Source of the DNA: Bdellovibrionaceae bacterium UBA5009
GTDB taxonomy: Bacteria > Bdellovibrionota > Bdellovibrionia > Bdellovibrionales > Bdellovibrionaceae
DNA length: 16,936 bases
Direction: 5' to 3'
Assembly: GCA_002396665.1 (NCBI GenBank)
Contig: DGYJ01000097.1
Span: 17,033 to 33,968 of the forward strand
Shown: positions 1-6,363 of the stretch, piece by piece
Layout: each line of letters starts with the position of its first letter
Position numbering within the stretch: position 1 is the first letter of the stretch
Program-made: the position numbers and the translations under genes
Notes under the pieces: model-generated
Seen by the model: only the letters and a program-made list of their open reading frames with translations
The model's database searches: none
What the model was told of the DNA's origin: nothing

Positions 1-269
1 CAAATTCTTCCTCAGATTCTAAATGGATGCCTTGGGAACTGGGTTTTAAGGACGGTCACTCAAGCAAAGTGGCGATTTTGCCAATCGCCGCAACGGACGT
101 ATCAAGTGAGACCTACACTGGAATCGAATATCTAGGTCTTTATCCGTACATAACAAAATCTGGAACCAATAGCATTCCACCAAAACAAAAACTTTGGGTT
201 CACGATGACGAAACTACATATGTAGTGTTTGACAAATGGCTAACGGGCACAGCTCCTTTTAAGCGTTAA
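1..269 (+). CDS. C-terminal part of a TIR-like domain protein (truncated by window edge)
   Basis: The frame is open from base 3 without a start, so the gene begins outside the window; only about 88 C-terminal residues are visible, ending at TAA 267-269. The segment reads SKWMPWELGFKDG, then VAILPI, then GIEYLGLYPYI. From memory this pattern (S-x-W-x-x-W-E-L-G, a hydrophobic VAILP strand, and a YLGLYP stretch) matches short standalone bacterial TIR-like proteins, where the SxWxxWEL segment carries the conserved glutamate of the domain. TIR proteins of this kind cleave NAD or make NAD-derived signals in anti-phage systems, but the N-terminal half of the fold is missing here. A HEPN-motif gene follows after 24 bases on the same strand, which suggests a two-gene unit. 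An ATG at 27 exists in frame but would cut through the motif, so it is not the true start. The TIR call rests on pattern recognition only. Confidence 0.6.
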   Translation, partial: NSSSDSKWMPWELGFKDGHSSKVAILPIAATDVSSETYTGIEYLGLYPYITKSGTNSIPPKQKLWVHDDETTYVVFDKWLTGTAPFKR

Positions 270-293
270 TTTTTTGAAAATATTTGGTGAAGT

Positions 294-908
294 ATGATTT
301 TTAAATTTAATCGCAATAAATTTATAGACAAGACCTGCAGTCTTCTAAAGAAGTTTAAGAAATCTAATCTGACTCTGAATCTTCGTTCAGAATTTGGAAC
401 ACCAGAAGAAAACTCAGCTGAGCTTCTTAAGCTTGTGACAAAAGACTTTGATAAAATAAGAAACAGAAAAGATGCTGAAAATTTATTTGTAGGACGTTTT
501 CTGGGGACGATGCTTTTAATCGAATCGAAAATAGTACAGCTCTTAGAGAAAGTCGATTCAACGGTCGACGAAAAGACACTTGGGAGAAAAATTGATTTGT
601 ACAAAGAAACTATTGGTCTACTAAAAGACATTGCTTTGGATTCAGAAGAAGTTTCTATGTATCTATCACTTGTAGCACCATTAAAAGAACTCGCAAAAAT
701 AAGAAACGATATGGCTCACGATCTTAATTTTATTTATTTTGATATGCAGCAAGTGAAGCAAACAGACGCACTGGTGAAGAAATTTAAGCCGCAGTTAGCA
801 GGGTCCTACAAAAATGCCCCTCCCGAAATGAAGCCCCTACTAGTAACTTCATGTTTTGGATTTTTATTTTCTGAAAAAACAGCTGTTTTACAACAAATTC
901 TAGAATGA
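294..908 (+). CDS. HEPN-motif protein, putative RNase or toxin-like
   Basis: This is a 204-residue soluble, mostly helical protein with no signal peptide or membrane segment. The key feature is R137-N-D-M-A-H142, within ELAKIRNDMAHDL. It fits the R-N-x3-H (RX4-6H) signature of HEPN proteins, many of which are metal-independent RNases in toxin-antitoxin, abortive-infection and CRISPR-associated systems. The motif lies about two-thirds along, after helices at roughly 62-85 and 97-115, as expected of a HEPN bundle. About 60 residues follow it and I do not recognise them. The start is ATG 294, preceded by a short purine stretch GGTGA at 286-290. The gene lies 24 bases behind the TIR-like gene and is probably cotranscribed with it. 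The RNase role is inference; some HEPN proteins are inactive antitoxins or binding modules. The tRNA side of the locus suggests accessory DNA. Confidence 0.6.
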   Translation: MIFKFNRNKFIDKTCSLLKKFKKSNLTLNLRSEFGTPEENSAELLKLVTKDFDKIRNRKDAENLFVGRFLGTMLLIESKIVQLLEKVDSTVDEKTLGRKIDLYKETIGLLKDIALDSEEVSMYLSLVAPLKELAKIRNDMAHDLNFIYFDMQQVKQTDALVKKFKPQLAGSYKNAPPEMKPLLVTSCFGFLFSEKTAVLQQILE

Positions 909-922
909 TAAGGTTCTAATTT
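901..922 (+). terminator. Weak hairpin at the end of the HEPN gene
   Basis: TAGAA (901-905) pairs with TTCTA (914-918) around an 8-base loop that contains the stop codon, and ATTTT follows. The stem is short and AT-rich, so this is at most a weak intrinsic terminator for the TIR/HEPN unit. Confidence 0.25.
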
Positions 923-1161
923 TCGGGACTAATCACGCTTATCAGGCTTCGCGCTCAAGAGCGCACGGTCAGTAGTAGATTCTGTAGTTCGTTTTTCGCC
1001 AACTACAGCACGAACTACAAACAAGCATCCGCCAAGATATTCTCCCTAGCTAACTCGAAATAACAACTGATTGCAGGCAAACCCCGCAACCGACTTCTAA
1101 CTGATTGTTTTGTTTTATTATTCTTAAGAAACAGGACCAAATTTCCGGATTTGGAAAAATT
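909..1161. other. Gene-free spacer between the accessory pair and the tRNA, with stem-loops
   Basis: No convincing gene is seen in these 253 bases. They contain a compact hairpin GCGCTC-AA-GAGCGC (951-964). They also hold two overlapping, mutually exclusive stems: CTGTAGTT (982-989) with AACTACAG (1001-1008), and TGTAGTTCG (983-991) with CGAACTACA (1011-1019). Near the tRNA, CCAAAT (1137-1142) pairs with ATTTGG (1149-1154). This last one could act as a weak terminator for the tRNA transcript read leftwards, where TCCTGTTTCTT follows it. A remnant of an integration junction is another possibility. Confidence 0.5.
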
Positions 1162-1238
1162 TGGTAGGGGCGCAGGGACTTGAACCCCGGATCCATCGGT
1201 TATGAGCCGATTGCTTTAACCAACTAAGCTACACCCCC
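1162..1238 (-). tRNA. tRNA with CAT anticodon, probably elongator tRNA-Met
   Basis: Read on the minus strand the cloverleaf is complete. The acceptor strand is GGGGGTG, bases 8-9 are TA, the D stem is GCTT/AAGC, and the anticodon arm is ATCGG-CTCATAA-CCGAT. The T arm is CGGGG-TTCAAGT-CCCTG, the 3' acceptor strand is CGCCCCT, and ACCA is encoded. The anticodon is CAT. It is not an initiator: the first pair is G1-U72, not a C1xA72 mismatch, and the anticodon stem lacks three GGG/CCC pairs. The acceptor pattern with G1-U72 and U6-G67 resembles elongator tRNA-Met of Bacillus. A tRNA-Ile2 whose C34 is modified to lysidine has the same anticodon and cannot be fully excluded. The gene lies about 50 bases downstream of rpoD on the same strand and may be cotranscribed with it. 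Confidence 0.95.
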
Positions 1239-1259
1239 ACGGCGTAGAATATTAAAGTA

Positions 1260-1280
1260 GCCTCAGAAGGTGTCTAAGGC
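1260..1280 (-). other. Stem-loop between rpoD and the tRNA
   Basis: On the minus strand GCCTTAGA (1280-1273) pairs with TCTGAGGC (1267-1260) around a CACCT loop: eight pairs including one G-U. The T-run (1281-1286) lies before the stem, not after it, so this is not a standard terminator of rpoD. It may be a processing signal between the mRNA and the tRNA. A possible -10 (TTTAAT) lies between this stem and the tRNA, but no good -35 accompanies it. Confidence 0.4.
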
Positions 1281-1287
1281 AAAAAAT

Positions 1288-3111
1288 CTAGCTATCAACA
1301 AAAGCCTTCAATTTGTTTGAACGACTTGGGTGACGCAATTTACGTAAAGCCTTCGCTTCGATCTGACGAATACGCTCCCTAGTCACGTTGAAGTCCTGAC
1401 CCACTTCTTCCAAAGTGTGGTCACTTTCTTCACCGATACCAAAACGCATACGAAGCACTTTCTCTTCACGCGGAGTCAATGTCGACAACACACGACGAGT
1501 TTGCTCTGCCAAATTCAAATTCACAATGGCTTCAGCTGGATTGATGACCTTTTTGTCTTCGATAAAATCCCCCAAGTGAGAATCTTCTTCTTCACCCACA
1601 GGAGTTTCCAAACTGATTGGCTCTTTTGCGATTTTTAAAACTTTACGAACTTTATCAACAGGCATATCCATTTTTTCTGCGATCTCTTCAGGAATTGGCT
1701 CGCGGCCTAACTCTTGAACCAGATAACGAGAAGTTCGAACAAGCTTGTTGATTGTTTCAATCATATGAACAGGGATACGAATCGTGCGCGCTTGGTCAGC
1801 AATTGCACGGGTGATCGCCTGACGAATCCACCAAGTGGCATAGGTTGAAAATTTATAACCACGACGGTATTCAAACTTATCAACGGCCTTCATCAAACCG
1901 ATATTTCCTTCTTGAATCAAATCCAAGAATTGCAAACCACGATTTGTGTATTTTTTAGCAATAGAAACAACCAGTCGAAGATTCGCTTCAACAAGTTCTG
2001 ATTTGGCAGCGTCAGCTTCGCGCTCGCCCTTCCAAATTGCAGTATAAGTTTCTTGCATCCATTTAAAATTCATTTCTGATTCAGCGTAAACACGGGCCCA
2101 GCGCTTTTCAGCTTCTTGAGCTTGCAATGCATAGGATCTGAATTTTTGATAATTCAAACCCGTATCACGAGTCATTTTTTGAAGTTCTTTTTCGTTGCTT
2201 TCAATCAATTTTAAACGCTCGACCAACTGAGCGACATCTTTCGAAAAAGTTCTTTCAGTTCCATCTTTAATACGACGACGCAAAATCGCCATACGACCAA
2301 CAAGATTTTTAAATTTCACGACAACGCGGTTGATTGTTTTACGATTAAAATTAATAGACTCAAAATTCGCCATTAATTTTTCATTCAACACCAAAAGATC
2401 TGTCATCACAGCTTGGCGTTGCGCAGGTGTCGCATCTTCTTTACGAAGCACTTCGAAATGTTTTGCTGTCGCATTTTGGTATACTTTAACAATGTCGATC
2501 AATTCATGAATTTTATCGATATATTCTTTTTCATCGTATTGAGTATCTTCATCTTCCAAACCACGGAAGATCGCTTTGACTTTGATACGGCCTTCATCAA
2601 GACGTTTGCCAAGATTAATAATTTCCCATGTTCCTAGCGGAGACAAAAGAATGGCGCGAACAATTTCACGCTCACCTTTTTCAATACGACGAGCAATTTC
2701 AACTTCACCCTCACGAGTTAAAAGTGAAACGCTTCCCATTTTTCGAAGATACAAGCGGACAGGGTCATTGCCTTTAACGTCTTCGCTTTCTTTAGCTTCT
2801 TCTTCGTCATCATCGTCGTCAGTATCAGCGCCTTCAGATAAAAACGCTTCATTTTCTTCAGCTGCTTTTTCTTCAGCATATTCATTGATGATTACGCCAT
2901 TGCCCTCAAGTGAATGCATGAACGCATCAAGGACCATGGGGTGATTGATTTCTGGCGGAAGATTGTCATTGATCTCTTCGATCGTGAGTGTGCCTTTTTC
3001 TTTGGCCAACTTCAGAAACTTCTGAACTTCTTCCTTCATCAAAGCTTCTTGCTCTTGAACGCTCAAAACTTTTGTGGGCTCTTTTCCAGAGTTCGAGGAC
3101 GTGGTCTTCAT
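1288..3111 (-). CDS. rpoD: Primary sigma factor RpoD (sigma70)
   Basis: This housekeeping sigma factor binds core RNA polymerase and recognises -10 and -35 promoter elements. The 607 residues match the primary sigma70 layout. A region 1.1-like domain spans about 20-80, followed by a strongly acidic linker (about 93-113, DDDDDEEE). Region 1.2 starts at DPVRLYLRKMG (116-126), and a non-conserved region fills about 150-365. Region 2 runs from SELVEANLRLV (371) through FLDLIQEGNIGLMKAVDKF and FSTYATWWIRQAITRAI. Region 3 follows at about 445-530. Region 4 (about 540-600) includes LTPREEKVLRMRFG and the helix-turn-helix VTRERIRQIEAKALRKLR. The start is ATG 3111, with AAAGGGG four bases upstream. 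It lies 18 bases after dnaG and closes the protein-coding part of the macromolecular-synthesis operon. Confidence 0.98.
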   Translation of the reverse strand: MKTTSSNSGKEPTKVLSVQEQEALMKEEVQKFLKLAKEKGTLTIEEINDNLPPEINHPMVLDAFMHSLEGNGVIINEYAEEKAAEENEAFLSEGADTDDDDDEEEAKESEDVKGNDPVRLYLRKMGSVSLLTREGEVEIARRIEKGEREIVRAILLSPLGTWEIINLGKRLDEGRIKVKAIFRGLEDEDTQYDEKEYIDKIHELIDIVKVYQNATAKHFEVLRKEDATPAQRQAVMTDLLVLNEKLMANFESINFNRKTINRVVVKFKNLVGRMAILRRRIKDGTERTFSKDVAQLVERLKLIESNEKELQKMTRDTGLNYQKFRSYALQAQEAEKRWARVYAESEMNFKWMQETYTAIWKGEREADAAKSELVEANLRLVVSIAKKYTNRGLQFLDLIQEGNIGLMKAVDKFEYRRGYKFSTYATWWIRQAITRAIADQARTIRIPVHMIETINKLVRTSRYLVQELGREPIPEEIAEKMDMPVDKVRKVLKIAKEPISLETPVGEEEDSHLGDFIEDKKVINPAEAIVNLNLAEQTRRVLSTLTPREEKVLRMRFGIGEESDHTLEEVGQDFNVTRERIRQIEAKALRKLRHPSRSNKLKAFVDS

Positions 3112-3129
3112 ACTACCCCTTTAGTTCAT

Positions 3130-5037
3130 CTAGGCTTCGTCTTGTGTTTTTAACGAACCTAAATCTTTTTGCAACTTCACCAAAATTTCTATTTTTTCTG
3201 GCGAAGGACTGAGCTTCATATCTTCAGCAATTTTTTTTAACTGTGTTCGCAAACTGTTTTCACGCACTCTGCGAATTACATCCTTGATCAGTTTCTTTTC
3301 TTTTTCCTCATCAAACAAAACAGGTGAACCATTTTCTTGAGTCATCCCTTTCAACAAAGGATCATCATGAAACAAATAACGTGGCTCATCCACTTGGGTG
3401 ACAAAGTGACTCATCAACCTATCAAAATGATCGGGGTTTTGTCTATAGACAAGAGCGCATTTATTCAGCACTTCCCGAACACCCTCATGAAGCAAAACTT
3501 CATTGATATTTTCCTTCAAAATCTGCTCAAGGTTGGCACGACTTTTGAGTGCAAGTGCCATCAGTCTTAATTCTGCAACTTGAGCGCCCTTCAATTTGTA
3601 AATTGGAAGGCCCTGCTCTTGGGATTCCTCGTTCGCGGATTTTTTTTCTACTCCTTGAACCTGTGACACAGCTCCAGATGGGTTCGGTGAATTTTGACGC
3701 CCCTGCCCCTGCTGGTATGGCCGCCCAGAACCCAGCCCCAGACTGCCTTTCAGCCATTGGGGCGTCACAGCTAGTTTTTGCGCCGCCTCACTTAAATACA
3801 AATCCTGAAGCCTGGTGTCCTGCATGGACCCAAAAATAGATTTCAGTTGGTCAATCAGTTGAATTTTTTGGCTTGCTTCGCCCCGATAGTTTTTCATTTT
3901 TTCTGACAACTGAAGGCTGAAGAGATCAGGGGCTTTTTGTAATTTTTTCTGTAATTCTTCAGGGCCGAATTTTTTCACAAAGTCATCGGGGTCTAAATTA
4001 TTTTCTAAAATAAGCCCTTTGGGATACAAACCTTCATTTAAAAGAATCGGCAAACTTCTTTCGGCGGCCTCTTGACCCGCCCCATCACCGTCAAAAAGAA
4101 CAATCACATTTCGCGTTAAGCGCTTGATCAGTTTTGCATGCTCAGCAGTAAGCGCCGTTCCCATGGTGGCCACAACATTTTTAATTCCGGCCTGGTACAA
4201 AGAAACAAGGTCCATATAGCCTTCAACAATAAGAACAGCATCTTCAGAACGAATATACCTTGCGGTTTGAAAAAGCCCGTAAAGAATTTTCCCCTTCACA
4301 AAGGCCATGTGCTCTGGCGAATTTAAATACTTCGGTTCACCCTGCTCAAGTATGCGCCCCCCAAAGGCCACCGGATGACCTTGAGAATTAAAAATGGGGA
4401 ACATCAAGCGATCACGGAAAAGATCAAAGTACCCTGGGCCTTGATTTTTGGCTTTCACCAAGCGGGCCTCTTCGGCCACAGTTAAGGGTACTTTTTTAGA
4501 TTTTAAAAATTCAATCAGGCCATCCCAACTGTTTGGCGAATAACCAATTTGAAATGTTTCGATGGTTTCTTTATTCAGTCCGCGTTTTTCAACATAACGA
4601 GTGACGACAGAATCATAGGCTGATTTTTTAAGACTTTCGTGAAAATAAATCGACGCCCAATGGTTGGCTTCGCGAATTTGATTTTTCTTTTGCGTCCACT
4701 CGTCTTGCATTTGTGCTTCTTGACTTGAACGGGCCTCGTCACGTGGCACAGCAATACCCGCACGGTCTGCTAAAAACTCGACGGCCTCTGGAAACGAAAG
4801 ACCTTGGAAGTCCCGCAAGAAGCTAAAAATATTTCCGCTCTTGTGACAACCAAAACAGTGATAAACCTGTTTCACTTCCGAAACAGAAAAGCTGGCCGTC
4901 TTTTCCTGATGATCAGGGAAAGGACAACGTCCCATCAGGCCACCGCCCGTGGGTTTTAAAACTGTGTGTTGAGAGATTAATTCGACAATGTTGTTGGCTT
5001 CTGAAATTCTCTCGATGAATTCAGGTTTAAACCGCAT
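3130..5037 (-). CDS. dnaG: DNA primase DnaG
   Basis: This enzyme synthesises RNA primers for Okazaki fragments and works with the replicative helicase DnaB. The 635-residue protein has the standard order. The N-terminal CHC2 zinc-binding domain has C38, H43, C61 and C64 (CPFPDH and CFGC). The catalytic core follows, with FRDRLMFPIFNSQG and the YLNSPEH motif. The TOPRIM fold carries E272 in VEGYMD and D316-G-D318 in LFDGDGAG, which bind the metal ions. A low-complexity Gln/Ser/Gly-rich linker (about 440-490) leads to a C-terminal helicase-binding-type domain. The start ATG at 5037 lies inside the end of yqeY (11-base overlap), so translation is probably coupled. The stop is 18 bases before rpoD. 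Confidence 0.98.
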   Translation of the reverse strand: MRFKPEFIERISEANNIVELISQHTVLKPTGGGLMGRCPFPDHQEKTASFSVSEVKQVYHCFGCHKSGNIFSFLRDFQGLSFPEAVEFLADRAGIAVPRDEARSSQEAQMQDEWTQKKNQIREANHWASIYFHESLKKSAYDSVVTRYVEKRGLNKETIETFQIGYSPNSWDGLIEFLKSKKVPLTVAEEARLVKAKNQGPGYFDLFRDRLMFPIFNSQGHPVAFGGRILEQGEPKYLNSPEHMAFVKGKILYGLFQTARYIRSEDAVLIVEGYMDLVSLYQAGIKNVVATMGTALTAEHAKLIKRLTRNVIVLFDGDGAGQEAAERSLPILLNEGLYPKGLILENNLDPDDFVKKFGPEELQKKLQKAPDLFSLQLSEKMKNYRGEASQKIQLIDQLKSIFGSMQDTRLQDLYLSEAAQKLAVTPQWLKGSLGLGSGRPYQQGQGRQNSPNPSGAVSQVQGVEKKSANEESQEQGLPIYKLKGAQVAELRLMALALKSRANLEQILKENINEVLLHEGVREVLNKCALVYRQNPDHFDRLMSHFVTQVDEPRYLFHDDPLLKGMTQENGSPVLFDEEKEKKLIKDVIRRVRENSLRTQLKKIAEDMKLSPSPEKIEILVKLQKDLGSLKTQDEA

Positions 5038-5479
5038 TGAGTTTTGCTTTAACCACTTCGCTGATCATTTTATTGTCAGCAGTTCCTGCTGTGCGAACAA
5101 TCACTTCCTTCATGACGGCGCCCATTTCTTTTGGTGTTTTCGCACCCAAGGCGGCAATCACTTCGACAACGATTTTTTCTAATTGTTCACGTCCCATTTG
5201 CTGGGGCAGATATGTTTCTAAAACTTTAAGCTCGGCTGCCTCTTGATCCACAAGGTCTTGGCGACCGGCACTTTGATATTGATCAATGGATTCTTTTCTT
5301 TGTTTCACCAAGCGACGAATTACACCCATCACTTCTTCAGAGGTAATTGCATTTGGTCTTAATTCAATTTCACGATTTTTAACTGCGGCCTGCAGAAAAC
5401 GAAGAGCCCCCAAACGAACAGCGTCTTTGCTTTTCATAGCTTCTTTCACATCGTTCATTAGTTTTTCACGAATTTCCAT
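5027..5479 (-). CDS. yqeY: GatB/YqeY domain protein
   Basis: The protein has 150 residues, the usual size for standalone YqeY proteins, which resemble the tail domain of GatB of the tRNA-dependent amidotransferase. Visible family features are an N-terminal helix beginning MEIREKLMNDVKEAMKSKD, then RLGALRFLQAAVKN, then VIRRLVKQRKESIDQY. LETYLPQQM follows in the middle and a C-terminal AxGAxTPKEMGAVMK-type segment ends the domain. A role in binding tRNA or stabilising aminoacyl-tRNA handling is suggested for the family but is not established. The start is ATG 5479, with GAGG about seven bases upstream. It follows rpsU by 54 bases and overlaps dnaG by 11 bases, so it is part of the same operon. 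Insertion of yqeY between rpsU and dnaG is seen in several bacterial groups. Confidence 0.95.
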   Translation of the reverse strand: MEIREKLMNDVKEAMKSKDAVRLGALRFLQAAVKNREIELRPNAITSEEVMGVIRRLVKQRKESIDQYQSAGRQDLVDQEAAELKVLETYLPQQMGREQLEKIVVEVIAALGAKTPKEMGAVMKEVIVRTAGTADNKMISEVVKAKLNAV

Positions 5480-5533
5480 ACAGACCTCGAATGTAAATTT
5501 GAATTTAAAGAAAAATAAAAAAGGAAAGGGAGA

Positions 5534-5734
5534 TTACTCTCCCCAGCCGCGTCTTGTTTTTTTCATAGCTCTTTTGCGAGCAGCGATCGATTTCTTTTTC
5601 AAGCGTACGCTTGGTTTTTCAAAGTTTTCTCTTTTTTTAACTTCAGAAAGGATGCCTGCTTTTTCGCAAGACTTTTTGAAACGACGAAAAGCTGACTCGA
5701 AGCTTTCTCCGTCTTTGATGCGTGTAAATGACAC
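5534..5734 (-). CDS. rpsU: Ribosomal protein bS21
   Basis: This is a small basic protein of the 30S subunit, involved in translation initiation. The 66 residues contain the S21 core: KDGESFESAFRRFKKSCEKAG, then ILSEVKKRENFEKPSVR, and a Lys/Arg-rich tail ending KKTRRGWGE. The start is taken as GTG at 5734-5732. This gives 16 residues before RRFK, exactly as in E. coli S21, and puts AAGGAAGG (5750-5743) eight bases upstream. A longer in-frame reading from ATG at 5812 would add 26 unrelated residues and bury the ribosome binding site, so it is rejected. The gene is the first of the rpsU-yqeY-dnaG-rpoD operon and is divergent from tadA. Confidence 0.96.
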   Translation of the reverse strand: MSFTRIKDGESFESAFRRFKKSCEKAGILSEVKKRENFEKPSVRLKKKSIAARKRAMKKTRRGWGE

Positions 5735-5772
5735 GAAAATCACCTTCCTTCCACGTGTAATAAGAGGGTTTT

Positions 5773-5800
5773 TATATATTAATCGCGTCATCATTGCCAG
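5773..5800 (-). promoter_or_regulatory. Candidate sigma70 promoter of the rpsU operon
   Basis: On the minus strand CTGGCA (5800-5795) is followed after 16 bases by TATATA (5778-5773). The -10 fits well and the -35 matches only four of six bases. A transcript from here would have a leader of about 30 bases containing the AAGGAAGG site. Confidence 0.45.
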
Positions 5801-5877
5801 CACTTTGTGCATTGCGCCGTGCCCCAGGACCTACAAATCCAGTGACAGAAGATATGTCCACACACTAATTCCAATGA

Positions 5878-6363
5878 ATGCCTTGGACAAAACACGATGA
5901 AAAATGGATGAAATTGGCCCTGCAACAAGCCAAAATTGCCTTTGAAAAAGACGAAGTCCCCGTCGGGGCTGTTGTAGTTGATTCGAAAAACCAATTAATT
6001 TCAATGGCTTACAATCTTCGCGAAAAGCTTCAAAGCCCCCTTGGCCATGCCGAACTGATGGCCCTGCACCTGGCCAGTAAAAAATTAAAAAGCTGGCGGC
6101 TAGTGGGTTGCAAACTTTATGTCACCCTTGAACCCTGCGTGATGTGCGCTGGGACTTTAATTCAATCCCGTATTTCTGAAGTCATTTATGCTACATCAGA
6201 TCCCAAGGGCGGAGCCCTTGAATCCCTTTATCAACTTGGTCAAGATCAAAGAATGAATCATCAATTCCATGCTCGTTCAGGGCTGATGGCCGATGATTCG
6301 CAAAAACTTTTAAAAGATTTTTTTAAACAAAAAAGACTTCTGAAGAAGGAGCAAAAAAAATGA
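5878..6363 (+). CDS. tadA: tRNA-specific adenosine deaminase TadA
   Basis: TadA converts A34 of tRNA-Arg(ACG) to inosine, which allows wobble decoding. The 161-residue protein is a zinc-dependent deaminase. H57-A-E59 (GHAELMAL) provides one zinc ligand and the catalytic glutamate, and PCVMC supplies C87 and C90. The N-terminus WMKLALQQAKIAFEKDEVPVGAVVV is typical of TadA rather than of cytidine deaminases. The start ATG 5878 gives the same N-terminal length as E. coli TadA. No strong ribosome binding site precedes it; an upstream out-of-frame ATG lies at 5874. The stop codon overlaps the next gene as ATGA. The gene is divergent from rpsU. Confidence 0.95.
   Translation: MPWTKHDEKWMKLALQQAKIAFEKDEVPVGAVVVDSKNQLISMAYNLREKLQSPLGHAELMALHLASKKLKSWRLVGCKLYVTLEPCVMCAGTLIQSRISEVIYATSDPKGGALESLYQLGQDQRMNHQFHARSGLMADDSQKLLKDFFKQKRLLKKEQKK

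Noticed and set aside
266..631. Minus-strand open frame opposite the HEPN gene
   Set aside because: It has no recognisable features, and the plus-strand frame carries a HEPN motif and fits the upstream gene.
1162..1238. Initiator tRNA-fMet
   Set aside because: The first acceptor pair is G-U rather than a C-A mismatch, and the anticodon stem lacks three consecutive G-C pairs of the GGG/CCC type.
1260..1287. Intrinsic terminator of rpoD
   Set aside because: The T-run comes before the stem in the direction of transcription, so the geometry is wrong.
2576..2944. Plus-strand open frame with a serine-rich stretch
   Set aside because: It is antisense to rpoD, and the serine run is the complement of the acidic linker codons of RpoD.
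5286..5900. Open frame of 204 codons on the plus strand
   Set aside because: It runs antisense through yqeY and rpsU and over the start of tadA in another frame. It has no family features and is a shadow of real genes.
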